Made by a program: the position numbers and the translations under genes. A stretch of DNA of 32,501 bases from an uncultured Phycisphaera sp. (GTDB lineage Bacteria; Planctomycetota; Phycisphaerae; Phycisphaerales; SM1A02), in contig CALFOM010000238.1 in NCBI GenBank assembly GCA_937919685.1, forward strand, positions 1 through 32,501. Direction: 5' to 3'. The first letter of the stretch is position 1. Every line of letters begins with the position of its first letter. Below are positions 1 to 8,257 of this stretch, piece by piece. The notes below the pieces were generated by a model, which did no database searches, was not told the origin of the DNA, and saw nothing but the letters and a program-made list of their open reading frames with translations.

Positions 1-24
1 ACGGTGGATCCTCCCGGCCTCGGC

Positions 25-864
25 CTACTCGTCTTCGTCCGCGTCGCGTTTCATCATCGCGTAGATGACCCCCTGGACCACGACCGATTCGCCGACGATC
101 CTCCCCGCTCGTTCCGCGGCTCGGGAGAGACTCTTGAAACTGCCGCCACGGACCTCGCGCTCGAAGTCTTCGAGAGAATTCTCAATTCCCAGAAGCATCG
201 ACGCGACGACCGACCATTCGTATCGAGTCTGCGGCCAGTATTCGGAGTCCTGAACCAGTTCGATCGGGATCCCGACCTTCCAACCATCGTCGGTCTCGAT
301 CATCGCCACAAATCCGCCAAAGGCGGGTTCGTCGTCCCAGAGCACCGCGGCGGTTCCGTCTCCAAGATCGAGAATCTCGATCCGGTCTTCCTGCACTTCG
401 AGAAACTCAAATGGATCAGCGAGAAAGCCGCCGATCACATCGGTCCAGTCGTCTTCAGTCGCGTCGTTGAAAATGCCGGCCGCTTCGTCCAGCGAGGCGA
501 CCGTCTCTTCGGGAAATTGTCGCTGCAACTCCTCGCCGACCACCCAGAGCCGGCCCAAGAGTTCGGAGAGTTTCCCCTTCACCTCGATGATCGCGCTGGC
601 TTCGGTGACGCCGTCCTCGAATTGGATGTCCCGAGGGGTGATGTCGATCAGTTCCGGAAGACGATCGGCATCTCCATTCTCGACCATGGCCTTCGCGGCC
701 ACCAGCACCGATTCGGGGGTCGAGGTGTCGTAATCCGATCCTCCGCACCCTGATAGACCGAGTGCGAATGCGGCCAGGCACATTCCGAGCCGACCGATGC
801 CTTGACGCTGTCGGACCACACTCCTGCGACCTTCGACCTTCGGACCGTCCGGCTGGGGATTCAT
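25..864 (-). CDS. Putative lipoprotein, unknown function
   Basis: I do not recognise a named family. The 279-residue product has a positively charged N-terminus, a hydrophobic stretch at about residues 27-38 and a lipobox LSGC whose cysteine is residue 40, so it is probably exported and lipid-anchored. The mature part begins with a short Asp/Thr/Ser-rich linker, then a mixed acidic domain containing a TPESVLVAAKAM helix that resembles the start of small lipoproteins that measure or buffer stress; that resemblance is loose. I chose ATG at 864 because a GGAG motif lies 6 nt upstream; an in-frame ATG at 894 has no ribosome binding site. The gene is divergent from thiS with 60 bp between the starts. 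Confidence 0.75.
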   Translation of the reverse strand: MNPQPDGPKVEGRRSVVRQRQGIGRLGMCLAAFALGLSGCGGSDYDTSTPESVLVAAKAMVENGDADRLPELIDITPRDIQFEDGVTEASAIIEVKGKLSELLGRLWVVGEELQRQFPEETVASLDEAAGIFNDATEDDWTDVIGGFLADPFEFLEVQEDRIEILDLGDGTAAVLWDDEPAFGGFVAMIETDDGWKVGIPIELVQDSEYWPQTRYEWSVVASMLLGIENSLEDFEREVRGGSFKSLSRAAERAGRIVGESVVVQGVIYAMMKRDADEDE

Positions 865-912
865 CGTCGTCTCCGAGCAGGCAAATGGAACCATCGGCTT
901 CGAACCCTACCC

Positions 913-918
913 TATCAT
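913..918 (+). promoter_or_regulatory. Probable -10 box of thiS (leaderless)
   Basis: TATCAT ends 6 nt before the thiS ATG at 925. No Shine-Dalgarno sequence is present and there is no convincing -35 hexamer. Transcription would be expected to start at or next to the ATG. The 60-bp gap to the divergent lipoprotein gene leaves no room for a TPP riboswitch. Confidence 0.5.
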
Positions 919-924
919 GACCAG

Positions 925-1125
925 ATGCAGATTACCGTCAACGGCATCTTGCGCGAGGCCCCCGAAGAGTCGACCGTGTCGAGCCTTCTGGATCTCCTTA
1001 ATCTCGCTGGACGCCCTTGTGCCGTCGAGGTCAACCGCCAGATCGTCCGGAAGGCCGATCACCAGCACCACCGACTGGTCGCGGAAGATGCCGTGGAAGT
1101 GGTCTCGCTCGTCGGCGGCGGGTGA
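925..1125 (+). CDS. thiS: Sulfur carrier protein ThiS
   Basis: This 66-residue ubiquitin-like protein carries the sulfur for thiazole ring formation in thiamine synthesis. It begins MQITVNG, as ThiS proteins commonly do, has the normal length and ends in Gly-Gly-Gly, the tail that is adenylated and converted to a thiocarboxylate. ATG at 925 gives the canonical N-terminus; longer in-frame reading upstream is not ThiS-like. It is followed after 57 bp by thiG, its direct partner, so the two are probably cotranscribed. The adenylating enzyme (ThiF) and the glycine or tyrosine oxidase (ThiO/ThiH) are not in this window. Confidence 0.93.
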   Translation: MQITVNGILREAPEESTVSSLLDLLNLAGRPCAVEVNRQIVRKADHQHHRLVAEDAVEVVSLVGGG

Positions 1126-1182
1126 GCCCCACCGAGTCGCTCGTGTCCTTATCGCCCCGCCCGTGTTCCGGACTGCCATGCC

Positions 1183-2037
1183 ATGACCATCACCACCGAC
1201 CTCGCCATTCCAAGTCTTTCCATCGGCCGCTTCAACCTTCGCAGCCGACTGGTCACCGGCACGGGCAAGTACCCAGATGCCGCGACCATGAGATCCGCCT
1301 TGGACGAGAGTGGCTGCGATGCCGTCACCGTCGCGGTCCGGCGCGAACGCCTTGTCAATGCGGAGGGACGTTCGCTCCTCGAAGATCTCGATCTCGATCG
1401 ACTCACCATTCTTCCGAACACGGCAGGTTGCTTCAACGCCGAAGATGCGGTGCGAGTCGCCCGACTCGGCCGCGAACTGCTCGAACAGCTCGACAATCAG
1501 GGCAAGCACTGGGTGAAACTCGAAGTGCTCGGCGACAAGACAACCCTTCTTCCCGATCCGGTGGGAACGCTCGAAGCCTGTCGCGAACTGGTTGCCGACG
1601 GCTTCGAAGTCCTCTGCTACTCAAGTGACGATCCGATCATGGCGGTCCGGCTTCGCGATGCCGGCGCCACCAGCGTGATGCCGGCGGGCAGTCCGATCGG
1701 CAGCGGCCGCGGCATTTCGAATCCCGCGGCGATCCGGATCATTCTGGAGCTGCTCAAAGACCCCGCCCACGGCGGCGATCCCGACTATCCGGTGATCGTC
1801 GATGCCGGCGTCGGTACGCCGAGCGACATCACCATCGCCATGGAACTCGGCGCCGATGGCGTGCTGCTCAATACGGGAATTGCCCACGCGAAGGACCCGG
1901 TGGCGATGGCGAGGGCGATGCGCTTTGCCTGCGACGCCGGATGGCTCGGCTACCGCGCCGGACGGATTCCCAAGCGGCTCTATGCGACCGCGTCGAGTCC
2001 TTGGGAAGGCGTCATCTCCCACATCCCCGGTGAGTGA
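1183..2037 (+). CDS. thiG: Thiazole synthase ThiG
   Basis: ThiG condenses 1-deoxy-D-xylulose 5-phosphate, dehydroglycine and ThiS-bound sulfur into the thiazole phosphate carboxylate of thiamine. The 284-residue product is a TIM-barrel protein with the expected landmarks: [10 protein letters not shown] near residue 21, PNTAGC near 78, the Schiff-base lysine in WVKLEVLGD (Lys112), a [11 protein letters not shown] phosphate loop and the DAGVGTPSD and [17 protein letters not shown] segments. It is somewhat longer than the roughly 256 residues of the E. coli enzyme, at both ends. ATG at 1183 is preferred over the out-of-frame ATG at 1178. It is convergent with the ATPase gene at 2096. Confidence 0.95.
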   Translation: MTITTDLAIPSLSIGRFNLRSRLVTGTGKYPDAATMRSALDESGCDAVTVAVRRERLVNAEGRSLLEDLDLDRLTILPNTAGCFNAEDAVRVARLGRELLEQLDNQGKHWVKLEVLGDKTTLLPDPVGTLEACRELVADGFEVLCYSSDDPIMAVRLRDAGATSVMPAGSPIGSGRGISNPAAIRIILELLKDPAHGGDPDYPVIVDAGVGTPSDITIAMELGADGVLLNTGIAHAKDPVAMARAMRFACDAGWLGYRAGRIPKRLYATASSPWEGVISHIPGE

Positions 2038-2073
2038 GGCGGCGGCGAACGGCGAACCATCCAACGAGCACGT

Positions 2074-2095
2074 GGCTCGATCAGACAACCGAGCC
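2074..2095. terminator. Weak hairpin between convergent thiG and ATPase genes
   Basis: GGCTCG (2074-2079) and CGAGCC (2090-2095) form a 6-bp stem with a 10-nt loop in the 58-bp gap between two convergent genes. There is no T-run on either strand, so termination by it alone is uncertain. Confidence 0.3.
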
Positions 2096-3616
2096 TCACC
2101 CCGCCCGAAGCCCTCGGAGCACCTCTTCGCGACGCTCGACGTGCCGCTTTCGAACCAGATCGAGCGTCGGCCTCGCGATGCCCGGATCCTCATCCAATTC
2201 AACCAGATTCGAACAGTGTTCCTGAACCAGTGCGTAGAGGAACTTGAAGGCGTCTCGAGGTTGCTGCATCTGGTCGAGCGCATCGACCACCTCGCGGCGA
2301 TCTACGTCTTGGTGAAAAAGCTTCATCAGTCCCGGCGATGCTTCTGCCGTGGCACACGCCTTCATCCGCGCGTTGCAGAGATCGAAAAGCGTGGCCCCGC
2401 TCCAGGTGAGCTTCTCGACGAGATTCTGCTTGTCGAGCCGAGCCTGCCGGAAGAAATCTGAGCTTTCTCGATTGAGGAGTTCGCGGAGTTCAAGCGGAAG
2501 CAGGAACTTCAGACCCACACCCGGCATCTGGAGAACCTTGTTGCGAAGAAGCGGCCAGACCAGGGACCTCATCCGGCCGGGGTCGCCTCGGACCATCACC
2601 GGCTCGTCGACGCGGTCGATGAGCACCACAATCCCCTGAACTCCGAGGATCCCGAGAATCCGCACAAGATCCTCCATCCGGGCGATTCGCCATTCCTCTC
2701 CGGCTGGCGCCGCCGGCGGGATCGCATCACCCAGATCTGCCGGAGATGCTTGACGGAGCGAGGCAATGAATCCATCGCCGCCTCGATCGAGGGTCCGAAG
2801 ACGTTGACGGGCGCCTGCGGCGGTACGACGCAGTCGGTGCGATGACCGTATCCCGGCTCCAGCCGCGATCAGGGCGGCAAAGAGGAATAACCCCGCAGGG
2901 GCCCAGCCGATCCAGTCGGCTCGAACCCGACCGAGCAGCACCACCACCGACCAAGCCGTGGCGAAGACCAACATCGCGGCGGTGACGCTCGAGGCGAGGC
3001 CGACCCTCGATCGGCCGCGAAGGCGAAGGGTACGCCGCAGTCTCTTCGATCGATCGCCGACGATCACGCCGGACGAGGATCGGTCGTAGAGCATCTGGAG
3101 TCGAAGCAGATCGTTTCGGTCGTCGAGATTCGCCGTTCGCATCGTTCGGCGAGCGACCGCCTTAGCTCCGAAGACCGTCTCGTCCTCTGCTTTGCCCCCG
3201 ACAATCGCGTCCACGAGAAGCGGCACCGCCTTGGCGAGTATCGCATCGAGATGATCGGAGACTGACACGGCCTCAAGCACCGCGTCGTCAACTCCTCCAT
3301 CCATCTGCTGTCGTATGGCGGCCAGCATCGGGTTGAATTCGTCGTGGGCCACGACCAGTGTCCGAGATCCAGAATCGTCGCGGTTCGACACGGAAAGCAC
3401 GGTCTCGAACTGCATTCGGAGCGCCGTCTTTCCGCTGCCTCGCTCGCCGAACACCACCGCGGAAGCAGGATGCGCCAGGTCGCCGAGAATCTTCGAGAAG
3501 TCGGGATGTCGGAAGTCGGCTTCGACTCGATCGAAGACCGCATCCTGCCGGGCTTCCTCGCCCCGAAAGGGATTCCCGTCAAGGCCATGCCGCTGAAGAA
3601 AGAGATCTGTGTTCAT
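2096..3616 (-). CDS. Membrane-inserted P-loop ATPase, KAP-like
   Basis: The 506-residue product has a Walker A motif GERGSGKT at residues 57-64 and a Walker B-like segment ending in LIDRVDEP at about 331-339. Between them lie two probable transmembrane helices (about 207-228 and 237-256), flanked by basic residues. Membrane helices inserted inside a P-loop domain are the hallmark of KAP-type NTPases, and the C-terminal LTWSGATLFDLCNARM segment resembles the motif that follows the sensor region in such proteins. I infer a membrane-associated STAND/KAP-like ATPase of unknown job. ATG at 3616 was chosen because the N-terminus NTDLFLQRHGL..NPF is typical for ATPases of this sort, and because it lies 28 bp after the phosphomannomutase stop, which suggests cotranscription. 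The longer reading to 3724 would overlap that gene. Confidence 0.75.
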   Translation of the reverse strand: MNTDLFLQRHGLDGNPFRGEEARQDAVFDRVEADFRHPDFSKILGDLAHPASAVVFGERGSGKTALRMQFETVLSVSNRDDSGSRTLVVAHDEFNPMLAAIRQQMDGGVDDAVLEAVSVSDHLDAILAKAVPLLVDAIVGGKAEDETVFGAKAVARRTMRTANLDDRNDLLRLQMLYDRSSSGVIVGDRSKRLRRTLRLRGRSRVGLASSVTAAMLVFATAWSVVVLLGRVRADWIGWAPAGLFLFAALIAAGAGIRSSHRLRRTAAGARQRLRTLDRGGDGFIASLRQASPADLGDAIPPAAPAGEEWRIARMEDLVRILGILGVQGIVVLIDRVDEPVMVRGDPGRMRSLVWPLLRNKVLQMPGVGLKFLLPLELRELLNRESSDFFRQARLDKQNLVEKLTWSGATLFDLCNARMKACATAEASPGLMKLFHQDVDRREVVDALDQMQQPRDAFKFLYALVQEHCSNLVELDEDPGIARPTLDLVRKRHVERREEVLRGLRAG

Positions 3617-3644
3617 GGGATCTTCTCGTCTGGAGGCCGGATCA

Positions 3645-5036
3645 TCAACCGACCGGCGTGCCCAGAATGCACTTGATACGGTCGAAGGCCGCGTCGCGCG
3701 CCGCGGCGTCGATGCCCTCGACATTCAATCGAAGTAGTGGCTCGGTATTGCTTGGCCGCATGTTAAACCAAGCGTCACCGAGATCGTAGCTCACGCCATC
3801 AAGCCGAGAGGTCTCCGAATCGGCGAAGACGGCGCCAACGGCAGCCATGGCATCGTCAACATCCTCGACATTGAAATTGACCTCACCGGTGGAAACGTAC
3901 CGGTCGTACGCCGCGAGCGATTTCGATGGCGTCTTCGTCGCAGACGCCACGAGATTACAGATCTCAATGAAGGTGCGGGCGCCGCTGTCGGTTCCGAAGT
4001 GATCGCGGAAGTAGAAGTGACCCGAAAGTTCCCCCCCGAGCGACGCCTGATGATCGCGGAGGGCCGCCTTCATGAATACCTGGCCAACGCGGCTCTCGAC
4101 CGCCGTGCCACCGCGGGCTTCGATGACTTCGCGGACCACGCGGCTCGAACGGAGGTCATAGACGAACGCGCCACCAGCATGCGCACGAAGAGCCGTGTCC
4201 GCCATCCACGCGAAGAGGATGTCGCAACCGATGCTCCGGCCCGTCTCGTCGATCAACATGCAGCGATCCGCATCTCCGTCAAAGTAGACCCCGAAGTCCG
4301 CGTGGTGCTTCTTGACCGCCGCCCGGACTTCGTCGAGATTCGAATCGATCAACGGATTCGGCTCATGCTCGAACTCTCCGGTGGTCTCGAAGCCGAGCGG
4401 GATGATCTCAAGGCCAGGAACATCACCGAACACCTTGGGCACCATGACACCGCCCATGCCTGACGCCGCATCCACGACCACTCGCAATCGACGTTCGCCG
4501 GAAAGAATCCTCGCATCGAGTTCCTTTAAGAGGAAGGATCGATACTCCGCCCAGAGATCACGCGTCTCGAGCCCACCTCCTGCAGGCTGGACGCGCTGCC
4601 GATCTGCGATCGCCGCAAGGCGTTTTACTTCCTCAAGGCCCGATCCCGTCCCGACCGGCCGAGCATTGAGACCTGAGATCTTGAATCCGTTGTACTTCGC
4701 CGGGTTGTGACTCGCGGTCACCTGCACCCCGCCAGCCGAATCAAGATAATTGATGGCGAAGTAGACGAAAGACGTGTCGACCATCCCGACGTCGATCGCG
4801 CGAGCTCCGGCGTCGCGCATTCCCTGAACCAGTGCATCGCGCAGATCCGGCGAACTGGTTCGCATATCCCGACCCACTACGATCGTTCGAGCCATCGGAT
4901 CGAGACGACCCAACGTTCTCGCCTCCGCCATGAGATAGGAGGCGGAGGCATGCCCGACCTGCCACGCGATTTTCTCGTTTAGAGGTCTCGGGTAGACCGC
5001 CCGCACGTCGTAGGCCTTGAATACTTTGCCGATCAT
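3645..5036 (-). CDS. Phosphomannomutase/phosphoglucomutase
   Basis: Alpha-D-phosphohexomutase of 463 residues that moves phosphate between C6 and C1 of mannose or glucose, feeding nucleotide-sugar synthesis for envelope polysaccharides. All four family motifs are present: TASHNP with the phosphorylated serine (Ser109), the metal loop DGDADR (253-258), the sugar-binding loop GGELSGH (334-340) and the phosphate-binding RPSNTEP (427-433). GELSGH fits the bifunctional PMM/PGM group better than PNGM or PAGM; the exact substrate cannot be fixed here. ATG at 5036 gives the usual MIGKVFKAYDVR start, though a GGAAG motif lies rather far, about 11 nt, upstream. The gene is divergent from rpsB and is followed by the KAP-like ATPase. 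Confidence 0.92.
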   Translation of the reverse strand: MIGKVFKAYDVRAVYPRPLNEKIAWQVGHASASYLMAEARTLGRLDPMARTIVVGRDMRTSSPDLRDALVQGMRDAGARAIDVGMVDTSFVYFAINYLDSAGGVQVTASHNPAKYNGFKISGLNARPVGTGSGLEEVKRLAAIADRQRVQPAGGGLETRDLWAEYRSFLLKELDARILSGERRLRVVVDAASGMGGVMVPKVFGDVPGLEIIPLGFETTGEFEHEPNPLIDSNLDEVRAAVKKHHADFGVYFDGDADRCMLIDETGRSIGCDILFAWMADTALRAHAGGAFVYDLRSSRVVREVIEARGGTAVESRVGQVFMKAALRDHQASLGGELSGHFYFRDHFGTDSGARTFIEICNLVASATKTPSKSLAAYDRYVSTGEVNFNVEDVDDAMAAVGAVFADSETSRLDGVSYDLGDAWFNMRPSNTEPLLRLNVEGIDAAARDAAFDRIKCILGTPVG

Positions 5037-5325
5037 GAAGACAACGCTTCCAGGAGATAAGGACAGAAGATCAGGCCAAAGCCATCGGGGAATCGCCCCA
5101 AAGACGGCCGAATCATCCCTTTGGACCGCAAGAACAGTGTTTTCAGCGAGACAATCCCGCGCGGGTTCGCTGACCGCCCCTCTCGGATTCCGCATTCTAA
5201 ACCACGACACCCCAGCCTGATCGAATCCCCCACGAAACCCGCTTCACGTTGCCTGCAGACGCCGTGGAAGGTATGCTCATCGTTTCCCCAAAGATCGATG
5301 AACGTCGATCGGAAGGAAAAAAAGA

Positions 5326-5349
5326 CCGGACACCTGTGGCGGGTGCCGG
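5326..5349 (+). promoter_or_regulatory. Hairpin in the rpsB upstream region (distal)
   Basis: CCGG-CACC pairs with GGTG-CCGG, 8 bp with one bulged A at 5330 and a 7-nt loop (5335-5341). It lies 217 bp before the rpsB start. The structure is visible; a role in the S2 leader is inference. Confidence 0.35.
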
Positions 5350-5412
5350 TTCGACTTCGGGCCGTTCTTTGTCCCGAAGCCAACCTATTCCCGATGTCCC
5401 GATTTTTCGATG

Positions 5413-5430
5413 CCCCGATCGGAATCGGGG
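5413..5430 (+). promoter_or_regulatory. Hairpin in the rpsB upstream region (proximal)
   Basis: CCCCGAT (5413-5419) and ATCGGGG (5424-5430) form a perfect 7-bp stem with a CGGA tetraloop, 136 bp before the rpsB start. No T-run follows, so this is not a classical terminator. A leader structure for S2 autoregulation is possible but unproved. Confidence 0.4.
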
Positions 5431-5565
5431 TCCATCATCTGTCTCGGATCAAGCGCCCTCATACGGCCATCCGATCCGCGGAAACGCGGATTCGCCATCG
5501 GAAGAAGCTGTCGGTGTCGCTGCAGGAACGACCGCCTCGACGCGGCTCAGAAGGATGACTCTCTC

Positions 5566-6426
5566 ATGTCACTCGTCAAGGAACTCATTGAAGCAGGTAT
5601 TCACTTCGGCCAGCGTCGAAGCAACTGGAACCCGAAGATGCGACCGTACATCTTCGCAACCCGCAACCAAATCCACATTATCGACATCAAAGAGACCATC
5701 AAGGGTCTCCTCCTCGCCCGCAAGTTGATCCAGAAGGTCACGGCAGAAGGCAAGGACGTCGTGTTCGTCGGTACCAAGCGACAGTCGCAGGCCGCCATCG
5801 AGAAGTACTGCACCGACATCGGCATGCCGTATGTCACGGAACGATGGCTCGGCGGAACCCTCACCAACTTCAGAACCATTCGGGAACGCCTCAAGCGACT
5901 TGAAGAACTCGAGAAGTTGATCGAGTCGGGCGAGATCCGAAGCTACTCGAAGAAGATGGAATCCCAGCTCCTCCGAGAGCAGCGGAAGATCTTCCGGAAC
6001 CTCAACGGCATCCGGACCATGAACAACCTTCCCGGCGCCATGGTCGTAGTGGATGTCAACCGAGAGAAGAATGCGCTCTTTGAAGCGAAGAATCTCGGCA
6101 TCCCGACCATCTGCCTCATCGATACCGACGGCGATCCCGATCTCGCGGACATCCCGATCCCCGGCAATGACGACTCGATGCGATCGATCGACGTCATGGT
6201 TCGCGAACTTTGTGCCGCGATCGCCGAAGGCAAGGCCAAACGGGCCCAAGACGCCCAGGAACGTGCCGAGGGCGGCGCCGAGGACGATAGTGCCAACCAA
6301 GGCCGTCGTCGTTCGAATCGAAGTCAGTTCCGAGCCGAGGGTGATGATGCCACCGCAGCCGAAGGCGATTCAGCCGCCGAGCCACAGGCGGAAGCTGGCG
6401 TCGTCACCGAGGCTCCTGGAACCTGA
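5566..6426 (+). CDS. rpsB: 30S ribosomal protein S2
   Basis: Ribosomal protein S2 binds the body of the 30S subunit and recruits S1 in bacteria that use it. Residues 1 to about 225 match the family: [43 protein letters not shown], and [19 protein letters not shown]. The product is 286 residues, against about 240 in E. coli. The extra C-terminal 55 residues are low complexity, rich in Ala, Glu, Asp, Gln and Arg, as seen in some planctomycetes and actinobacteria. ATG at 5566 has AAGGA 10 nt upstream; the longer reading to 5410 is not S2-like. tsf follows after 196 bp, the usual order. Confidence 0.96.
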   Translation: MSLVKELIEAGIHFGQRRSNWNPKMRPYIFATRNQIHIIDIKETIKGLLLARKLIQKVTAEGKDVVFVGTKRQSQAAIEKYCTDIGMPYVTERWLGGTLTNFRTIRERLKRLEELEKLIESGEIRSYSKKMESQLLREQRKIFRNLNGIRTMNNLPGAMVVVDVNREKNALFEAKNLGIPTICLIDTDGDPDLADIPIPGNDDSMRSIDVMVRELCAAIAEGKAKRAQDAQERAEGGAEDDSANQGRRRSNRSQFRAEGDDATAAEGDSAAEPQAEAGVVTEAPGT

Positions 6427-6458
6427 ACCCACATCGGATCGACCATCAATCCGATGCT

Positions 6459-6494
6459 CGATCAAATGACCGATCAGATGACCGATCAGATGAT
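6459..6494. repeat. 12-bp direct repeat, 3 copies
   Basis: Three tandem copies of CGATCARATGAY start at 6459, 6471 and 6483, between rpsB and tsf. Differences are limited to single positions. Function unknown; they directly abut a second array. Confidence 0.7.
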
Positions 6495-6495
6495 T

Positions 6496-6527
6496 ATGGT
6501 GTGATGATGGTGTGATTATGGTGTGAT
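6496..6527. repeat. 11-bp direct repeat, 3 copies
   Basis: ATGGTGTGAT recurs at 6496, 6507 and 6518, with period 11. The array lies 95 bp before the tsf start and immediately after the 12-bp array. Confidence 0.7.
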
Positions 6528-6622
6528 CATTCGCCCGGCCTTCGACCCAATTCGTCGATTGCCGGACTTCCAAAGTCGGGGTTCGCCCCCCGGCTCGACC
6601 AAGCAAGGAAACGGAACTACCG

Positions 6623-7429
6623 ATGTCCACGACCGACGTCAGTGCCAAGGACGTGATGGCCCTCCGCAAGAAGACTGGCCTGGGCATGATGGACTGCAAG
6701 AAGGCCCTCATCACCGCCGGCGGCGATGCCGTTGCGGCAGAGGAAGCGCTTCGCGAGAAGCTCAAGGGCAAGATGGCGACTCGCTCGGATCGAGTTGCCG
6801 GTGAAGGCTGCATCTCCATTGCCATCGAAGGTAGTAACGCCGCAATCATCGAGTTGCGGGCCGAGACCGACTTCACCGCCCGCAACGAAAACTTCCGCAG
6901 CCTTGCGGCCTCCATCGTCGGGGCATCGCTTGCAGGTGCCGATGGCGACGTGACCATGAGCGACGCCCTCACCAAGGAATTGGACGATGTTCGGATCACC
7001 ACCGGTGAGAACATCTCGATGGCCCGCGGCACGAAGCTCGGGGGAGGAAGTTTCGCGTCCTACATCCATCATGATTCAAAGCTCGGTGTCCTTCTCCAGT
7101 TCGATGGCGAACTTCCCGAAGACATCGCCACCGGCATCTGCCAGCACATCGCCGCGAACATGCCGACGCCGATGGCCGTCGACGAGACCGGACTCCCCGG
7201 TGATCTCGTGGCGCTGAAGGCCGGCGAGGCCAAGGCCGAAGCCGAGAACAGCGGCAAACCCCCGGAGATCGCTGCCAAGATCGCCGAGGGCAAGATGCGG
7301 AAGTTCTTTGAGGAAGTGACCCTGCTCGGACAGAAGTACGTTCGGGACGAGACGAAGCAGATCTCGTCGCTCATCCCCGCCGGCACCACCTTGAAGGCTT
7401 TCGTTCGTCTTCAAGTCGGCGGCGAGTGA
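6623..7429 (+). CDS. tsf: Translation elongation factor Ts
   Basis: EF-Ts is the guanine nucleotide exchange factor that releases GDP from EF-Tu. The 268-residue product has the N-terminal UBA-like domain with LRKKTGLGMMDCKKAL, the EF-Tu contact motif TDFTARNENF (usually TDFVARN) and the C-terminal LLGQKYVRDETK core-domain segment. The length is close to that of the E. coli protein (283). A GGAA motif lies about 13 nt before ATG 6623, which is a weak ribosome binding site. It follows rpsB and ends in a strong hairpin. Confidence 0.96.
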   Translation: MSTTDVSAKDVMALRKKTGLGMMDCKKALITAGGDAVAAEEALREKLKGKMATRSDRVAGEGCISIAIEGSNAAIIELRAETDFTARNENFRSLAASIVGASLAGADGDVTMSDALTKELDDVRITTGENISMARGTKLGGGSFASYIHHDSKLGVLLQFDGELPEDIATGICQHIAANMPTPMAVDETGLPGDLVALKAGEAKAEAENSGKPPEIAAKIAEGKMRKFFEEVTLLGQKYVRDETKQISSLIPAGTTLKAFVRLQVGGE

Positions 7430-7459
7430 CCTCTCAACCGTCCGATTGAAAACTGCAAG

Positions 7460-7493
7460 AACAAGACCCGGCTCGCAAGAGCCGGGTCTTGTT
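7460..7493. terminator. Bidirectional terminator hairpin after tsf
   Basis: Perfect 15-bp inverted repeat (7460-7474 with 7479-7493) and a GCAA tetraloop. The arms run AACAAGA...TCTTGTT, so the U-rich part is inside the stem on both strands. It sits between tsf (+, stop 7429) and the convergent gene ending at 7564 (-), so it probably serves both. Confidence 0.85.
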
Positions 7494-7563
7494 ATGTCGT
7501 TGCATTTCATCCTCAATCGGATCCTTCACGGAACGGACCTGTGATCAGATGATTCGCCGAGGG

Positions 7564-8169
7564 TTAGGATTCCGCCCGACTCCGAGGGTCATCGAACGCC
7601 GGCAAGGGCGTTTTCGGCCCTCCCGGCTCGGGACGCCACCAGGCTCTGAACGCCGGCGCCTCCCCGAACGTCTCCACCTCGATCTGAAACTCGCTTCGCC
7701 CTGCCGGAAAAACCATCGCGCCCGTTTCGATCTCGGAGCCATCGCGTGCGGTGCTACTTCGGATCTCCTCAACTTCGCGAAGAAACCGGACCCGGCAGTC
7801 ACGAAGGTCTGCTCCCAGACTCGCGAACGTCACATCCGGAAGATCGATCGCAACTCGATAGACGGCTTTGAAAGGCCCCGTCGGAAGGTCTGCCGCGAAG
7901 GCGTCGCCTTTCTTCAGATCGAATTCAAGTCTTGAGACGGGTCGTATCACGATTCGTCCCGTGAAATCGATTTCCACCGTCGCCCGCGGGGGACGAACGG
8001 AAGCCGCGCCGGGTTCGATGGTGAGTGGCGAAAACCGCGGCGGATCCGGGAGATGACGCACCCAGAAAGACACTCCGCATGCCGTGACGGCGATCCCGAT
8101 CGACATGATCCACCACTGCAAGGCCGAGCCGGACCGCCGGTTGATTCGCCTGATTGTCCGGTGTTGCAT
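7564..8169 (-). CDS. Membrane-anchored protein of unknown function
   Basis: I do not recognise the family. The 201-residue product has a basic N-terminus, one hydrophobic helix at about residues 17-37 and an extracytoplasmic domain rich in beta-type sequence (ATVEIDFTGRIVIRPVSRLEF). A single signal anchor is the simplest reading. ATG at 8169 was chosen over 8202 because AGGGAA lies about 10 nt upstream. TAGAAT (8201-8206) and TAGATT (8189-8194), both on the minus strand, are candidate -10 boxes giving a short leader. It lies 82 bp downstream of the sigma4-like gene on the same strand. Confidence 0.7.
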   Translation of the reverse strand: MQHRTIRRINRRSGSALQWWIMSIGIAVTACGVSFWVRHLPDPPRFSPLTIEPGAASVRPPRATVEIDFTGRIVIRPVSRLEFDLKKGDAFAADLPTGPFKAVYRVAIDLPDVTFASLGADLRDCRVRFLREVEEIRSSTARDGSEIETGAMVFPAGRSEFQIEVETFGEAPAFRAWWRPEPGGPKTPLPAFDDPRSRAES

Positions 8170-8225
8170 TCCAGCACTTCCCTGAGAGAATCTACCGGGC
8201 ATTCTAGCTCGGCACCGTACCCCTC

Positions 8226-8257
8226 GATCAACCGATCAACCGATCAACCGATCAACT
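8226..8257. repeat. 8-bp tandem repeat GATCAACC, 4 copies
   Basis: Three perfect units and one unit with a changed last base start at 8226, 8234, 8242 and 8250. The array covers the stop codon of the minus-strand gene at 8252. A further GATCAACC lies nearby, at 8264. Confidence 0.8.

Larger units (their letters stand above)
5037..5565. other. 529-bp intergenic region between divergent pmm and rpsB
   Basis: I see no supported gene here. The stretch must hold promoters for the mutase (-) and rpsB (+). It contains two good hairpins on the rpsB side, listed separately, and an A-rich segment at 5311-5323. No tRNA or known riboswitch consensus is visible. Confidence 0.6.

Noticed and set aside
4-753. 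Long plus-strand reading frame of 249 codons
   Set aside because: It lies opposite the lipoprotein gene; GC-rich third positions make antisense frames long. The minus frame has a signal sequence, a lipobox and a ribosome binding site.
893-912. GGGTTCGAAG on the minus strand resembling a tRNA T-loop
   Set aside because: The flanks do not pair into a T-arm and no acceptor, D or anticodon arms are present within 90 bp.
865-924. TPP riboswitch expected before thiS
   Set aside because: The gap is 60 bp, lacks the CTGAGA and ACCTGA motifs, and the -10 box lies 6 nt before the ATG.
2096-5036. Defence island around the KAP-like ATPase
   Set aside because: Neighbours are all housekeeping genes, base composition is uniform, and there is no nuclease, toxin or integrase nearby.
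8226-8257. CRISPR array
   Set aside because: The 8-bp units are contiguous with no spacers and no cas gene is present.
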